From a virus: 54,857 bases of DNA. The stretch is from positions 1 to 54,857 of the IMG/VR virus record IMGVR_UViG_3300037635_001739, one strand, 5' to 3'. Under the pieces are notes generated by a model. The model ran no database searches. It was not told where the DNA came from and saw only the letters and a program-made list of their open reading frames with translations. A program made the position numbers and the translations under genes. This document shows positions 44,017-50,098 of the stretch, one piece after another. Numbering within the stretch: position 1 is the first letter of the stretch; each line of letters starts with the position of its first letter.

Positions 44017-44769
44017 TTACAGATAATCAACCACTTGCGACGGTGAAACATTAGCTATTAATTTATCTATTGCTTCCTTTTTTATTTGCGAAATTCTTAC
44101 GTTAGCGGTATTAACTTGAATGCCTAAAAATTTAGCGATTTCGTTAGCTCGCATTTTATCGCAGTCAAGCCCGTAAAATAATCTTATTACCTGAAATTGT
44201 GTATCATCTAAATGGGATTTCATTATGCTCATTAAATAAGCGTTTAATATATTTAAGTTATATTTTGGATGGTTATCCTCTATCTGGTGGTATATATTTT
44301 CTCCATTAGAATCTACACCTGTTTCCAGCTTATTAAATATAGAATTAAAGAACATTGACACAATAGCCTCATCATTGGGATTTTTGCGTATTTCGTTTAT
44401 CTTATGCTCAGGGATTCTCATATCGCCTCTATTAATGTCTATAGCTCTTCGTATGGCTCCTTTGATTCTTTTGCTAAAGAAACTTTTTAATGTTTTTTCT
44501 ATATCCCCGGATTTATTAAGAGATTCCCAATCTAATTTATCAACTGCTTGTATTAACCCTGCGCTTCCTTCCTGAATAAGATCATTTATAGTCATTACAC
44601 CGGACGCTTGCTGTGATGTAGAAAATTTTCTAGCTAAATTCTCTACAAGATACATGAATTTAATTATAAGCTCATCTCTAGTGTACTCATCCCAAAATTT
44701 ACCTTCAGGCATAGATAGTTTTAAATCTTCTTTATATCTTACGTAATTTTGTACGTTGTATTTTTTCAT
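44017..44769 (-). CDS. Phage sigma-70-family RNA polymerase sigma factor
   Basis: 250 residues. Region 2 has FMYLVENLARKFSTSQ and LIQEGSAGLIQAVDKLDW (the TIxxLI/EGxxGLI hallmark), followed by a region 3 helix with AIRRAIDINRGDMRIP. C-terminal region 4 is HLDDTQFQVIRLFYGLDCDK with the HTH MRANEIAKFLGIQVNTANVR. It directs host RNA polymerase to phage promoters, probably late ones or those of the shared element family described here. It is located in the middle of the minus-strand region with small genes, and a 40-aa membrane peptide ends just before its start. Confidence 0.85.
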   Translation of the reverse strand: MKKYNVQNYVRYKEDLKLSMPEGKFWDEYTRDELIIKFMYLVENLARKFSTSQQASGVMTINDLIQEGSAGLIQAVDKLDWESLNKSGDIEKTLKSFFSKRIKGAIRRAIDINRGDMRIPEHKINEIRKNPNDEAIVSMFFNSIFNKLETGVDSNGENIYHQIEDNHPKYNLNILNAYLMSIMKSHLDDTQFQVIRLFYGLDCDKMRANEIAKFLGIQVNTANVRISQIKKEAIDKLIANVSPSQVVDYL

Positions 44770-44770
44770 G

Positions 44771-44893
44771 TTATTGTATTAATACGGATAGTAGCACCAT
44801 CCCTGTTAGCGTAAATAACATGATCCATTGCCATGCTATTATATTTTTTTCGGTAGGATTTTTTTTATCCCACCACTTTTTTATTTTCTTCAT
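44771..44893 (-). CDS. Small single-TM protein
   Basis: 40 residues: MKKIKKWWDKKNPTEKNII, then the hydrophobic WQWIMLFTLTGMVLLSVLI. The basic N-terminus and one membrane helix indicate an inner-membrane peptide. It ends 1 bp before the sigma gene start, so translation may be coupled. Role unknown; membrane reporter, anti-sigma tether or superinfection function are possible. Confidence 0.5.
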   Translation of the reverse strand: MKKIKKWWDKKNPTEKNIIAWQWIMLFTLTGMVLLSVLIQ

Positions 44894-44957
44894 CTGTTTC
44901 AGTTTTACATAAGCAATATCCTTTGTCCAGCGTGCAATCGCATAGCCTCCATTGCAT
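44865..44957 (-). CDS. Cys-rich 30-residue peptide
   Basis: Reads MQWRLCDCTLDKGYCLCKTE and then DEENKKVVG. Two CxC pairs nine residues apart suggest a tiny zinc-binding knuckle. It overlaps the next gene by 29 bp in another frame. The start could lie further upstream in frame. Evidence for translation is only the motif and compact arrangement. Confidence 0.35.
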   Translation of the reverse strand: MQWRLCDCTLDKGYCLCKTETDEENKKVVG

Positions 44958-44983
44958 ATTCTTATTTATTATATCTTCTTGCT

Positions 44984-45607
44984 TCAATTCAATTGTTTAT
45001 TAAGTAATTTATACTCTTTTTTAAGTTCATTAGTAATATTTCTGTATATGGTTCTAGTGGAACAATCAAGTATATTAGCCAATTTATTTATAGTTATCTT
45101 TTCTTTATTGTCATGCAGCAATAGCATAGTCTCATATATTTCTGAGTCAGTAACTTTTGATCTACCAATTAGTTTACCTACAATAGAAAGCTTTTCACTA
45201 GTAGTTAATCCTGTATTATCCTTAAAAATAATTTTACGTATTTTATTAGGAGGAGGAGTATCTAATTCCTTCATTGAAACATCATATATTATACTTTCCA
45301 TAATATGATCGGATATATTAAACGTTGTAAACCCATTAGATTTATTACATATAAATCTTGCAATGCGATTAAACTCTTCTGGATCCATATTTGGATTCAA
45401 GTACCATAACACATACAAATGCCATTTAAGACTTTTGTAAGTAGTTATTTTAGCTTTAGATCCGAAAAGTGTATAGCATTCGCGAGTACCCTCTTCATAA
45501 AACCAGCCCCAAGAATGTTCTTCAGTAGGTTTATCGTTTACTGGGTTGTTCCTATATATTATACGATGTTTCACTAGATATTTTATGTTTCTTTCTATAT
45601 GCGACAT
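44984..45607 (-). CDS. HTH-domain regulator or replication initiator
   Basis: 207 residues. The first 110 residues (ERNIKYLVKHRIIYRNNPVND...) are of unknown fold, with a Trp-rich HSWGWFYEEG. The C-terminal 60 residues contain NKEKITINKLANILDCSTRT and IYRNITNELKKEY, a clear helix-turn-helix with recognition helix CSTRTIYRNI. It could be an early transcription switch or a replication-organising protein. It follows a degenerate promoter-like stretch (45620-45650) and heads the cluster that leads into the sigma gene. Confidence 0.65.
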   Translation of the reverse strand: MSHIERNIKYLVKHRIIYRNNPVNDKPTEEHSWGWFYEEGTRECYTLFGSKAKITTYKSLKWHLYVLWYLNPNMDPEEFNRIARFICNKSNGFTTFNISDHIMESIIYDVSMKELDTPPPNKIRKIIFKDNTGLTTSEKLSIVGKLIGRSKVTDSEIYETMLLLHDNKEKITINKLANILDCSTRTIYRNITNELKKEYKLLNKQLN

Positions 45608-45631
45608 TAGCCTCTTACTATAATATATTAA

Positions 45632-45757
45632 CTATCTTTTGTCGCGTTTCGGTTTACTGTTTCTTTTAGAAACAAATGGCTTCCTGTATTTATTTATCTT
45701 AGTAGCTATATTTAAAAAGTCTACTGAAATCATGTGTTCATAAAGTTTTTTACTCAT
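45632..45757 (-). CDS. Small basic protein, unknown
   Basis: 41 residues: MSKKLYEHMISVDFLNIATK, then KYRKPFVSKRNSKPKRDKR. The start overlaps the stop of the 102-aa gene by 8 bp. The C-terminal half is almost all basic and may bind nucleic acid. No family recognised. Confidence 0.5.
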   Translation of the reverse strand: MSKKLYEHMISVDFLNIATKINKYRKPFVSKRNSKPKRDKR

Positions 45758-46058
45758 CTTGCTTATTTTTTAGTTGTCTTTCTATTTCAGTTATTTTTTC
45801 TTTAATCTGAGATGCTGCTATATAATTTTCATCATCTATAGCTTGCTGTAACTCATTCTCTAAGTATTTTTTAGATATAACAAGACCTTCTTGTGTAGGT
45901 CCTGGTTCTGTTATGTGTAGATCAACACCATCTTGATCTTCTACGACACCTCCAGCAGCAACCCACTTACCAATAAATTCCTCATCTAATTCTTTTTGTT
46001 TGTTTACAATTTTTTTTACTATTAGCTCAGCTAATTTTTCAATTTCTTGTTCAGTCAT
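45750..46058 (-). CDS. Small acidic protein with UVR-like helix
   Basis: 102 residues. The N-terminal helix is TEQEIEKLAELIVKKIVNKQ, the centre is acidic with DGVDLHITEPGPTQEGL, and the C-terminal helix LENELQQAIDDENYIAASQI-KEKITEIERQL has the pattern of the UVR (UvrB/UvrC) interaction motif. Similar helices occur in unrelated proteins, so a repair link is only a possibility. It overlaps the genes on both sides by 8 bp. Confidence 0.55.
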   Translation of the reverse strand: MTEQEIEKLAELIVKKIVNKQKELDEEFIGKWVAAGGVVEDQDGVDLHITEPGPTQEGLVISKKYLENELQQAIDDENYIAASQIKEKITEIERQLKNKQDE

Positions 46059-46398
46059 TTCTATTTTTGTTTAGTGATATTTTAACATTTCTCCACTTGC
46101 CTAAGACGATCTCATTATCTACAAGAAAGTCTATAGCAAATACAAATCTTTTATTCATTCGGTCTTCTACAGTCCAAATTCCATTCATCTCACCTGCATT
46201 CTCAACACAAACCTCAGCGCCAAAAGTAAAGCCAAAAGCTTCAAGATCCCGTGATACAGCCAGCCACCGGTGTTTACCTGGGTTATCAGCATCGATCTTT
46301 TTGTTTGACGCCGTGATTAGAGGTGTCGAGTCAGTTTGTGAGGGTACAGCGTTGTAAACCGTAGCGTGTACGAGTATGTATAGCAACAGCGTTTTCAT
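46051..46398 (-). CDS. Secreted 3D-domain (double-psi beta-barrel) protein
   Basis: 115 residues. The N-terminal hydrophobic MKTLLLYILVHA is likely a signal peptide. The rest matches the 3D/RlpA-like barrel: ATVYNAVPSQTDSTPLITAS (D23), HRWLAVSRDLEAFGFTFGAE (D51), then EDRMNKRF (D79) and AIDFLV (D90), the three-Asp pattern. Such domains occur in lytic transglycosylase-like cell-wall enzymes. Its place in an early/middle operon rather than with the lysis genes is odd, and suggests envelope remodelling during infection. Confidence 0.65.
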   Translation of the reverse strand: MKTLLLYILVHATVYNAVPSQTDSTPLITASNKKIDADNPGKHRWLAVSRDLEAFGFTFGAEVCVENAGEMNGIWTVEDRMNKRFVFAIDFLVDNEIVLGKWRNVKISLNKNRND

Positions 46399-46685
46399 CG
46401 ATCTAGTTGGTATATTAGATTATTAATTACTTCTCTTGAAACATATCCAGCAACCATATCGCCATGACAATTTATAAACTGAGGAGTAATGAACTCACCT
46501 TTAATATCCAGTAATGCGACTTCAAATGCAGTATATGAATACAGCTCTAGATCATTCTCACGAGGTATAGAGTATAAACCCTCACCCGCTTGAATGCTTA
46601 TGGTTACTTTACTTTTAGTTTTTAGCACGGATCCAATACCACCGTGCGTCTGTTTTCTGAATCTTAAATCATCAAATGTTATCAT
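46395..46685 (-). CDS. Small protein, unknown
   Basis: 96 residues: MITFDDLRFRKQTHGGIGSVL, then KVTISIQAGEGLYSIPREND, and an end GYVSREVINNLIYQLDR. A beta-rich first half and helical end are seen. It starts in the AAAACTATG context and overlaps the 3D-domain gene by 4 bp. No family recognised. Confidence 0.6.
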   Translation of the reverse strand: MITFDDLRFRKQTHGGIGSVLKTKSKVTISIQAGEGLYSIPRENDLELYSYTAFEVALLDIKGEFITPQFINCHGDMVAGYVSREVINNLIYQLDR

Positions 46686-46695
46686 AGTTTTAGTT

Positions 46696-47301
46696 TTAGT
46701 GGAATATTAATCCAATTTTATTATTAGTGTTATACCATTTAGTCGCTTTTAGATCATACTCACTGCTATCGATATAGCCAGCACTGTTGAGATCGTCAGC
46801 AGAGCTAAAAATTCGGGTGTGACGGTCGGTTTTTTCATTGATTAAATGTTTTTGTTTACCTGAGTCGCTGTATATAATGTCATAGTTATCAGGCAGTTGT
46901 ACTTCTTTAGTTAATTGTACCATATTGGTATAAGAATAAAACTTAACATCTGGATTATCTTTAGCAATTTGAATCCATTTGTTTAAGTATGCACGGCTGT
47001 AATAATCGCCACTATCATGTACTCTTACAAAGTCAGGTTTCTTACGTCTGATCTCATCATTCATGGTTGGTATGAATTCATCAGTTTTACTTAACTCATA
47101 TCGCTTTTCAAAAGCGGGTTGGACGTTGGACCAAATGTAAGCGCCTTTCTTAGCATAACAGAACTTAACACACTCATCAGCCATAGGACAAGTAAGCTTA
47201 CCTGATGCAGATTTGTACGCGGGAATACCGAAGTTCATTAGCTTAACACCGAAGTATTTACTAGTCTTTTTGATTTTAGAATTTTGTGTAAGTAAGTTCA
47301 T
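46696..47301 (-). CDS. GP88-family phage protein
   Basis: 201 residues. The start KTSKYFGVKLMNFGIPAYKS and the Cys block LTCPMADECVKFCYAKKGAY match the GP88 phage protein family, as do VRVHDSGDYYSRAYLNKWIQ and VKFYSYTNMVQLTK. Three closely spaced Cys plus conserved His/Asp suggest a metal centre or Fe-S-like site, but the activity is unknown to me. It is the first gene after the promoter at 47320-47339. Confidence 0.7.
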   Translation of the reverse strand: MNLLTQNSKIKKTSKYFGVKLMNFGIPAYKSASGKLTCPMADECVKFCYAKKGAYIWSNVQPAFEKRYELSKTDEFIPTMNDEIRRKKPDFVRVHDSGDYYSRAYLNKWIQIAKDNPDVKFYSYTNMVQLTKEVQLPDNYDIIYSDSGKQKHLINEKTDRHTRIFSSADDLNSAGYIDSSEYDLKATKWYNTNNKIGLIFH

Positions 47302-47319
47302 ATTGTTATTATTTAGTTA

Positions 47320-47339
47320 TATTATCTTTATAGTTACGT
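47320..47339 (-). promoter_or_regulatory. Promoter of the ACG-N10-KATAATA family
   Basis: Minus strand ACG, ten bases TAACTATAAA, GATAATA; GTTGCAG lies upstream (plus 47347-47353). Drives the GP88 gene, whose start is 19 bases away. Confidence 0.75.
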
Positions 47340-47352
47340 ATTCTATCTGCAA

Positions 47353-47418
47353 CTAGACATCATCCATCCAAAGCCATATAGCCAAGGAAATCATAGCTAA
47401 TACTATTCCTATTAACAT
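47353..47418 (-). CDS. 21-residue hydrophobic peptide
   Basis: Reads MLIGIVLAMISLAIWLWMDDV. It starts at TAATG overlapping the stop of the 85-aa gene, which supports translation by re-initiation. It is almost entirely hydrophobic and would insert in a membrane. Function unknown. Confidence 0.4.
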   Translation of the reverse strand: MLIGIVLAMISLAIWLWMDDV

Positions 47419-47675
47419 TAGTCTAGTAGTACCATGTAAGCTTCCGGATTTGTTTTGCGGAACCAACTACATGCTTTGTTAAATTGGTTAATAAGTTTGT
47501 TATCTCTGTTGGTGTACATTACTACTTCGCATCCTTTTATGAAATCATACATAGATAACTCTAGGTTATTTAATCTTATAGATTCTCCAGAAAACGGGTT
47601 TTCCACATCAGCGCCATGGGGATATAACTTACCCCCACCTTTAGTAAACCATTTAGGTAATTCTTGATCTTTCAT
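47418..47675 (-). CDS. Small phage protein, unknown
   Basis: 85 residues: QELPKWFTKGGGKLYPHGAD, IRLNNLELSMYDFIKGCEV, and an end NKACSWFRKTNPEAYMVLLD. The final block (KAxxWFxxxNPxAYxVLL) looks like a conserved family tail that I have seen in marine phages but cannot name. Coupled to the genes around it. Confidence 0.6.
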   Translation of the reverse strand: MKDQELPKWFTKGGGKLYPHGADVENPFSGESIRLNNLELSMYDFIKGCEVVMYTNRDNKLINQFNKACSWFRKTNPEAYMVLLD

Positions 47676-47676
47676 A

Positions 47677-47904
47677 TTATAGTTTTGTAAAATTAAAGTT
47701 TAAAGTTTTTATTATGGTATTTATAAAGTTACCGGCTGAGGGGGCAGCTCTTAGTCCTTCCCATACAAATTTGGGTACGTCGTAATAGTCATAAGCATAG
47801 CCGTTAGTAAACATTACAAATAATGTTTTAGTTCTGTGGTAGTACGTCGCATATTGGATCGCACTGGATTCGACAATAAAGTCTTCTTTTAGTATTGTAC
47901 TCAT
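47677..47904 (-). CDS. KTSC-domain protein
   Basis: 75 residues matching the KTSC domain: SSAIQYATYYHRTKTLFVMF, TNGYAYDYYDVPKFVWEGLR, APSAGNFINTIIK. The family is small, widespread in phages and bacteria, and of uncertain function, sometimes next to RNA or nucleotide enzymes. It spans the whole length of this protein. It is co-transcribed with the 160-aa gene before it. Confidence 0.8.
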   Translation of the reverse strand: MSTILKEDFIVESSAIQYATYYHRTKTLFVMFTNGYAYDYYDVPKFVWEGLRAAPSAGNFINTIIKTLNFNFTKL

Positions 47905-47907
47905 AGG

Positions 47908-48390
47908 TTATTCGAATTGCGAAGCGCAGGTGTATAGCACTTCTTTGTTAGTATTAGCACAGTGTGCTTTCTCATTAATATAATAGTTACGGTATGCAGC
48001 AACAGAATCGTTTTCAACTTTGTATTCATCAGGCATACATTGAGGCATTTCAGTAGGACCAATATTAAATATAGGACCGGGTGTTTGTGACAATACGTCG
48101 CGACATTTAGCTATAGTTAAGTGTTCTTTACCATAACGCTTTTTGTATTCTTCACCAAGAGCCATCATGTGAAAGTACAACCAAGCGTAATTAGATCTTG
48201 ATGTTCGTACCCACACGGCAGATGGATGGTTTTTATGCGTTAACTTGTAAGGAACATCGATTTCACTGTCAAGCATTATATGTGCAGAACAGAGTAGTTG
48301 AGCTGACTCAAGGATCATTTTAACAACGTGCTTGTTGTATTGTAATTGTGCAGCACGCTCAGGGTCGGAGTTTAAATAAAATATATTCAT
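47908..48390 (-). CDS. Conserved phage protein, KHVVKMILE family
   Basis: 160 residues: MNIFYLNSDPERAAQLQYNK, HVVKMILESAQLLCSAH, YKLTHKNHPSAVWVRTS, then MPQCMPDEYKVENDSVAAYR and YYINEKAHCA. This combination (DKHVVKM-LE-AQ, THK-HP--W, MPDEYK) is a widespread phage and cyanobacterial family of unproved function; a DNA-repair glycosylase relationship has sometimes been suggested, which I cannot confirm. His and Asp-rich motifs suggest a metal or phosphate-binding enzyme. It is the first gene after the promoter at 48396. Confidence 0.65.
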   Translation of the reverse strand: MNIFYLNSDPERAAQLQYNKHVVKMILESAQLLCSAHIMLDSEIDVPYKLTHKNHPSAVWVRTSRSNYAWLYFHMMALGEEYKKRYGKEHLTIAKCRDVLSQTPGPIFNIGPTEMPQCMPDEYKVENDSVAAYRNYYINEKAHCANTNKEVLYTCASQFE

Positions 48391-48395
48391 ACAGT

Positions 48396-48415
48396 TATTA
48401 TCTTTAGAGTTACGT
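48396..48415 (-). promoter_or_regulatory. Promoter of the ACG-N10-KATAATA family
   Basis: Minus strand ACG, TAACTCTAAA, GATAATA, with TTGCAG at plus 48424-48429. It is nearly identical to the 47320 copy over 30 bases. It lies just before the 160-aa gene (start 48390) and after the stop of the 192-aa gene. Confidence 0.75.
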
Positions 48416-48429
48416 ATTTAGTCTGCAAC

Positions 48430-49008
48430 TTAAACAGTTGGTTTTGGTAATGGATTATCAGGATCGATATTTAATTGCTCTTTAGTAAGAGTTATTTGAT
48501 CCAGTAACTCATTGTATTTACCATCATCATTGTGGCGCATTATAGCTTCCTGACACATATCTAACATACGTACTACTTTAATTGGCCAGGCATAACCGGC
48601 TTCAATCAAATTATTTTCAACTTCGGCGTATACATCGTCGTATACTGTTTCACACATATCTTCGATAGCCTCGTTGATCGTAGCTTCTTCGTCGCAGTAT
48701 ATAGACAGACCGTTGCGTATAGCATCTTGTACTTCGCTAACAATATAGGTATTGTGTTCGGAGTAATAAACATCCTCAGCAATGTTTATACTATTAGGAT
48801 TGTGTGTACATATCCATACAGAATAGCCATCACGTGTAGATTCTTCATACACATATAGATCTTGATCAGTCCAGTGGTCGTCAACACGTGCACCGTAATG
48901 ATCTAGCACAAGTTGTTTGAAGTCACCATCTTGTTCGCTTATTTGTTTTTCGCTAAAGCCTAACTCGTGTAGCTTAGCTTCCATTAATTCAGGGGTAATT
49001 AGTTTCAT
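48430..49008 (-). CDS. Acidic protein, unknown
   Basis: 192 residues, strongly acidic (many D/E): MEAKLHELGFSEKQISEQD, YGARVDDHWTDQDLYVYEES, and VYAEVENNLIEAGYAWPIKV. Helical overall. It ends DNPLPKPTV. The acidic, partly DNA-mimic-like composition suggests a host-takeover role, but this is only composition. It is the sole gene between promoters at 49034 and 48396. Confidence 0.6.
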   Translation of the reverse strand: MKLITPELMEAKLHELGFSEKQISEQDGDFKQLVLDHYGARVDDHWTDQDLYVYEESTRDGYSVWICTHNPNSINIAEDVYYSEHNTYIVSEVQDAIRNGLSIYCDEEATINEAIEDMCETVYDDVYAEVENNLIEAGYAWPIKVVRMLDMCQEAIMRHNDDGKYNELLDQITLTKEQLNIDPDNPLPKPTV

Positions 49009-49033
49009 ATTTATTATATTTAAAGGTTTATTA

Positions 49034-49053
49034 TATTATCTTTTGGTTGTCGT
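49034..49053 (-). promoter_or_regulatory. Promoter of the ACG-N10-KATAATA family
   Basis: Minus strand ACG, ACAACCAAAA, GATAATA, with TTTGCAGA at plus 49061-49067. It directs the 192-aa gene. A switchable hairpin element (49079-49137) precedes it. Confidence 0.75.
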
Positions 49054-49078
49054 GTTCTGTCTGCAAAGAATGACTTAT

Positions 49079-49137
49079 CATACCTTATCGGGTATAATAC
49101 GGGTTAATGTATCATATATTATACCCTATTGGGTATG
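49079..49137 (-). promoter_or_regulatory. Alternating hairpins at an operon end
   Basis: ATACC (49080-49084) pairs with GGTAT (49091-49095), and ATACCC (49121-49126) with GGGTAT (49131-49136), giving two local hairpins. Alternatively GGGTATAAT (49090-49098) pairs with ATTATACCC (49118-49126), and CATACC with GGTATG closes the whole. The two arrangements exclude each other. The element covers the stop of the 107-aa gene and precedes a promoter, so it may be a terminator or a switch. Confidence 0.5.
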
Positions 49138-49449
49138 AGCATTATCTTGCAGTATATCGATAGCGCGATCAAAGCCTACGCCCGTGTAACCAGACCTACC
49201 TGGTAACATTGATAAATTAGTGTTATTAAAATTATCAAGTGCATCAAGTATGTACTCGTATATTTCTTTTTCTTTTTGTTCGCTATCAAGTATTAATCGC
49301 TGTTCTTCTTCAGTTATACCGCCATATATTCTATTTTTTAACGCTTTTTTAGCATCTTCAATAGAGAACATAATGTTTACCAGTTTGGCTTCGATCTTGT
49401 CGGTGGCCAAAGTGTGTATAGCAGGGTAGAAATTATTTTCTTCATTCAT
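49126..49449 (-). CDS. Small helical protein, unknown
   Basis: 107 residues: NNFYPAIHTLATDKIEAKLV, then a helical Glu/Lys-rich centre (IYGGITEEEQRLILDSEQKE) and an end SGYTGVGFDRAIDILQDNAH. The codons for AIHT include one GTGTATAGCA/TGCTATACAC 10-mer. No family recognised. A 26-aa peptide is encoded just upstream. Confidence 0.6.
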   Translation of the reverse strand: MNEENNFYPAIHTLATDKIEAKLVNIMFSIEDAKKALKNRIYGGITEEEQRLILDSEQKEKEIYEYILDALDNFNNTNLSMLPGRSGYTGVGFDRAIDILQDNAHTQ

Positions 49450-49453
49450 AGGT

Positions 49454-49534
49454 TTATTTGTTATTATTTTGGTTAATAATTTGTAAAATTTGGTTGAAGT
49501 AGCGATCTGCTAATTCGTCAGTTTCGTAATTCAT
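49454..49534 (-). CDS. 26-residue peptide
   Basis: Reads MNYETDELADRYFNQILQII and then NQNNNK. The stop is 5 bp before the next gene start, which supports a coupled short leader or small protein. It may be a leader peptide since its 3' part overlaps a leader-like A-rich sequence. Function unknown. Confidence 0.4.
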   Translation of the reverse strand: MNYETDELADRYFNQILQIINQNNNK

Positions 49535-49660
49535 AATATTATTTATTTAGTTGTTAAAAATTTTATATATTAAGTATATACTACTTATATATGATATTGT
49601 TATCGTTAGTATTATTATTGTATCCATAGTTATTTATTTAATTGGTTTTAATAATATTTT

Positions 49661-49720
49661 CAATACACCCGCGTTATCATGGGTTATCGCCCGTAGCCTA
49701 AAAGGTTAACGAGTGTATTG
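49661..49720 (-). ncRNA. 60-nt closed two-hairpin structured element
   Basis: CAATACAC (49661-49668) pairs perfectly with GTGTATTG (49713-49720). CGTTA (49672-49676) pairs with TAACG (49707-49711). Inside lie hairpins GGG-TTATCG-CCC (49681-49692) and CCT-AAA-AGG (49697-49705). This is a compact three-way-junction shape. The outer 8-bp stem and the complete closure make chance unlikely. The strand is assumed from the neighbouring genes; the fold is equally possible on the plus strand. Confidence 0.55.
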
Positions 49721-49725
49721 ATTAG

Positions 49726-49835
49726 TGGATAGCGGGGGAATCGAACCCCCATACTTTTTAGTAGTAAGTGCTTCAGGTCTCTGGCTTTGAACAGTATTCA
49801 AAGGTGCTTGTACCAATAGCGCTCCATACCTATCC
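49726..49835 (-). tRNA. tRNA-like element, non-canonical
   Basis: On the minus strand a 6-bp acceptor stem (GGATAG...CTATCC) and a perfect T-arm GGGGG-TTCGATT-CCCCC (plus 49734-49750) are standard. A D-loop-like ATTGGTA follows the acceptor. The expected anticodon arm is a TTTGA/TCAAA stem with a 7-base loop ATACTGT (U33 in place), whose anticodon would be ACU. But about 35 bases then separate it from the T-arm, and position 7-66 is a G/G mismatch. It is a degenerate, intron-bearing or novel tRNA-like RNA; no CCA is encoded. Confidence 0.45.
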
Positions 49836-49836
49836 G

Positions 49837-49893
49837 ATCGTAGACATTTGCTAGCAGCTTAAAGAAAGCGCTCGGTTATTTATTCGCTACGAT
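49837..49893 (-). ncRNA. Hairpin element beside the tRNA-like RNA
   Basis: ATCGTAG (49837-49843) pairs with CTACGAT (49887-49893) and encloses the palindrome TGCTAGCA (49849-49856) and a GCTT/AAGC hairpin (49857-49869). Its 5' end on the minus strand leads directly into the tRNA-like element, one base apart. It may form part of one longer transcript. Confidence 0.4.
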
Positions 49894-50011
49894 AATGTGT
49901 GGCTGGTTTCTTCTTAAGACATTTAATAAACACTAATCCCAGTGTATCACCACTTAATATTTTATGTACTACACGGCAATGTACATTGATCACATTTTCG
50001 CCGAACCACAA
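49880..50011 (-). CDS. Possible short protein without ATG
   Basis: A 43-residue frame with TTG as first usable start: MWFGENVINVHCRVVHKILS, then GDTLGLVFIKCLKKKPATHY and ends RSE. The composition is protein-like, but there is no ATG and no good start context, and its end overlaps the hairpin element at 49837-49893. It may be a remnant or chance. Confidence 0.2.
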   Translation of the reverse strand: MWFGENVINVHCRVVHKILSGDTLGLVFIKCLKKKPATHYRSE

Positions 50012-50055
50012 AGGGCTGTGAACTAACTAATAAATAATAAACTATAGGGTTATTT

Positions 50056-50082
50056 GCGTATAGCATACGCCGCCGCCCGGGC
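50056..50082. other. GC-rich hairpin plus GCCCGGGC palindrome
   Basis: GCGTAT (50056-50061) and ATACGC (50065-50070) form a perfect stem with loop AGC, and the palindrome GCCCGGGC follows at 50075-50082. The stem contains the recurrent GTATAGCA. It is an unusually GC-rich spot in AT-rich DNA, just below the 63-aa gene stop. It could be a terminator-like or protein-binding structure. Confidence 0.5.
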
Positions 50083-50098
50083 ACAGTCAGTTAAAAAT

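Larger units (their letters stand above)
49535..50098 (-). other. 564-bp gene-poor region with RNA-like structures
   Basis: This is the longest stretch without a clear gene. It holds a TAAGTA/TACTTA hairpin (49571-49587), a closed two-hairpin element (49661-49720), a tRNA-like element (49726-49835), a third hairpin element (49837-49893), a short possible ORF without ATG (49880-50011), and a GC-rich hairpin and palindrome at 50056-50082. It is much less AT-rich than the intergenic gaps around it. This is consistent with a structured non-coding transcript read on the minus strand. Confidence 0.6.

Noticed and set aside
49726-49835. Ordinary tRNA-Ser or tRNA-Leu
   Set aside because: The acceptor and T-arm fit, but the central part is too long and the implied anticodon is unusual, so I call it tRNA-like only.
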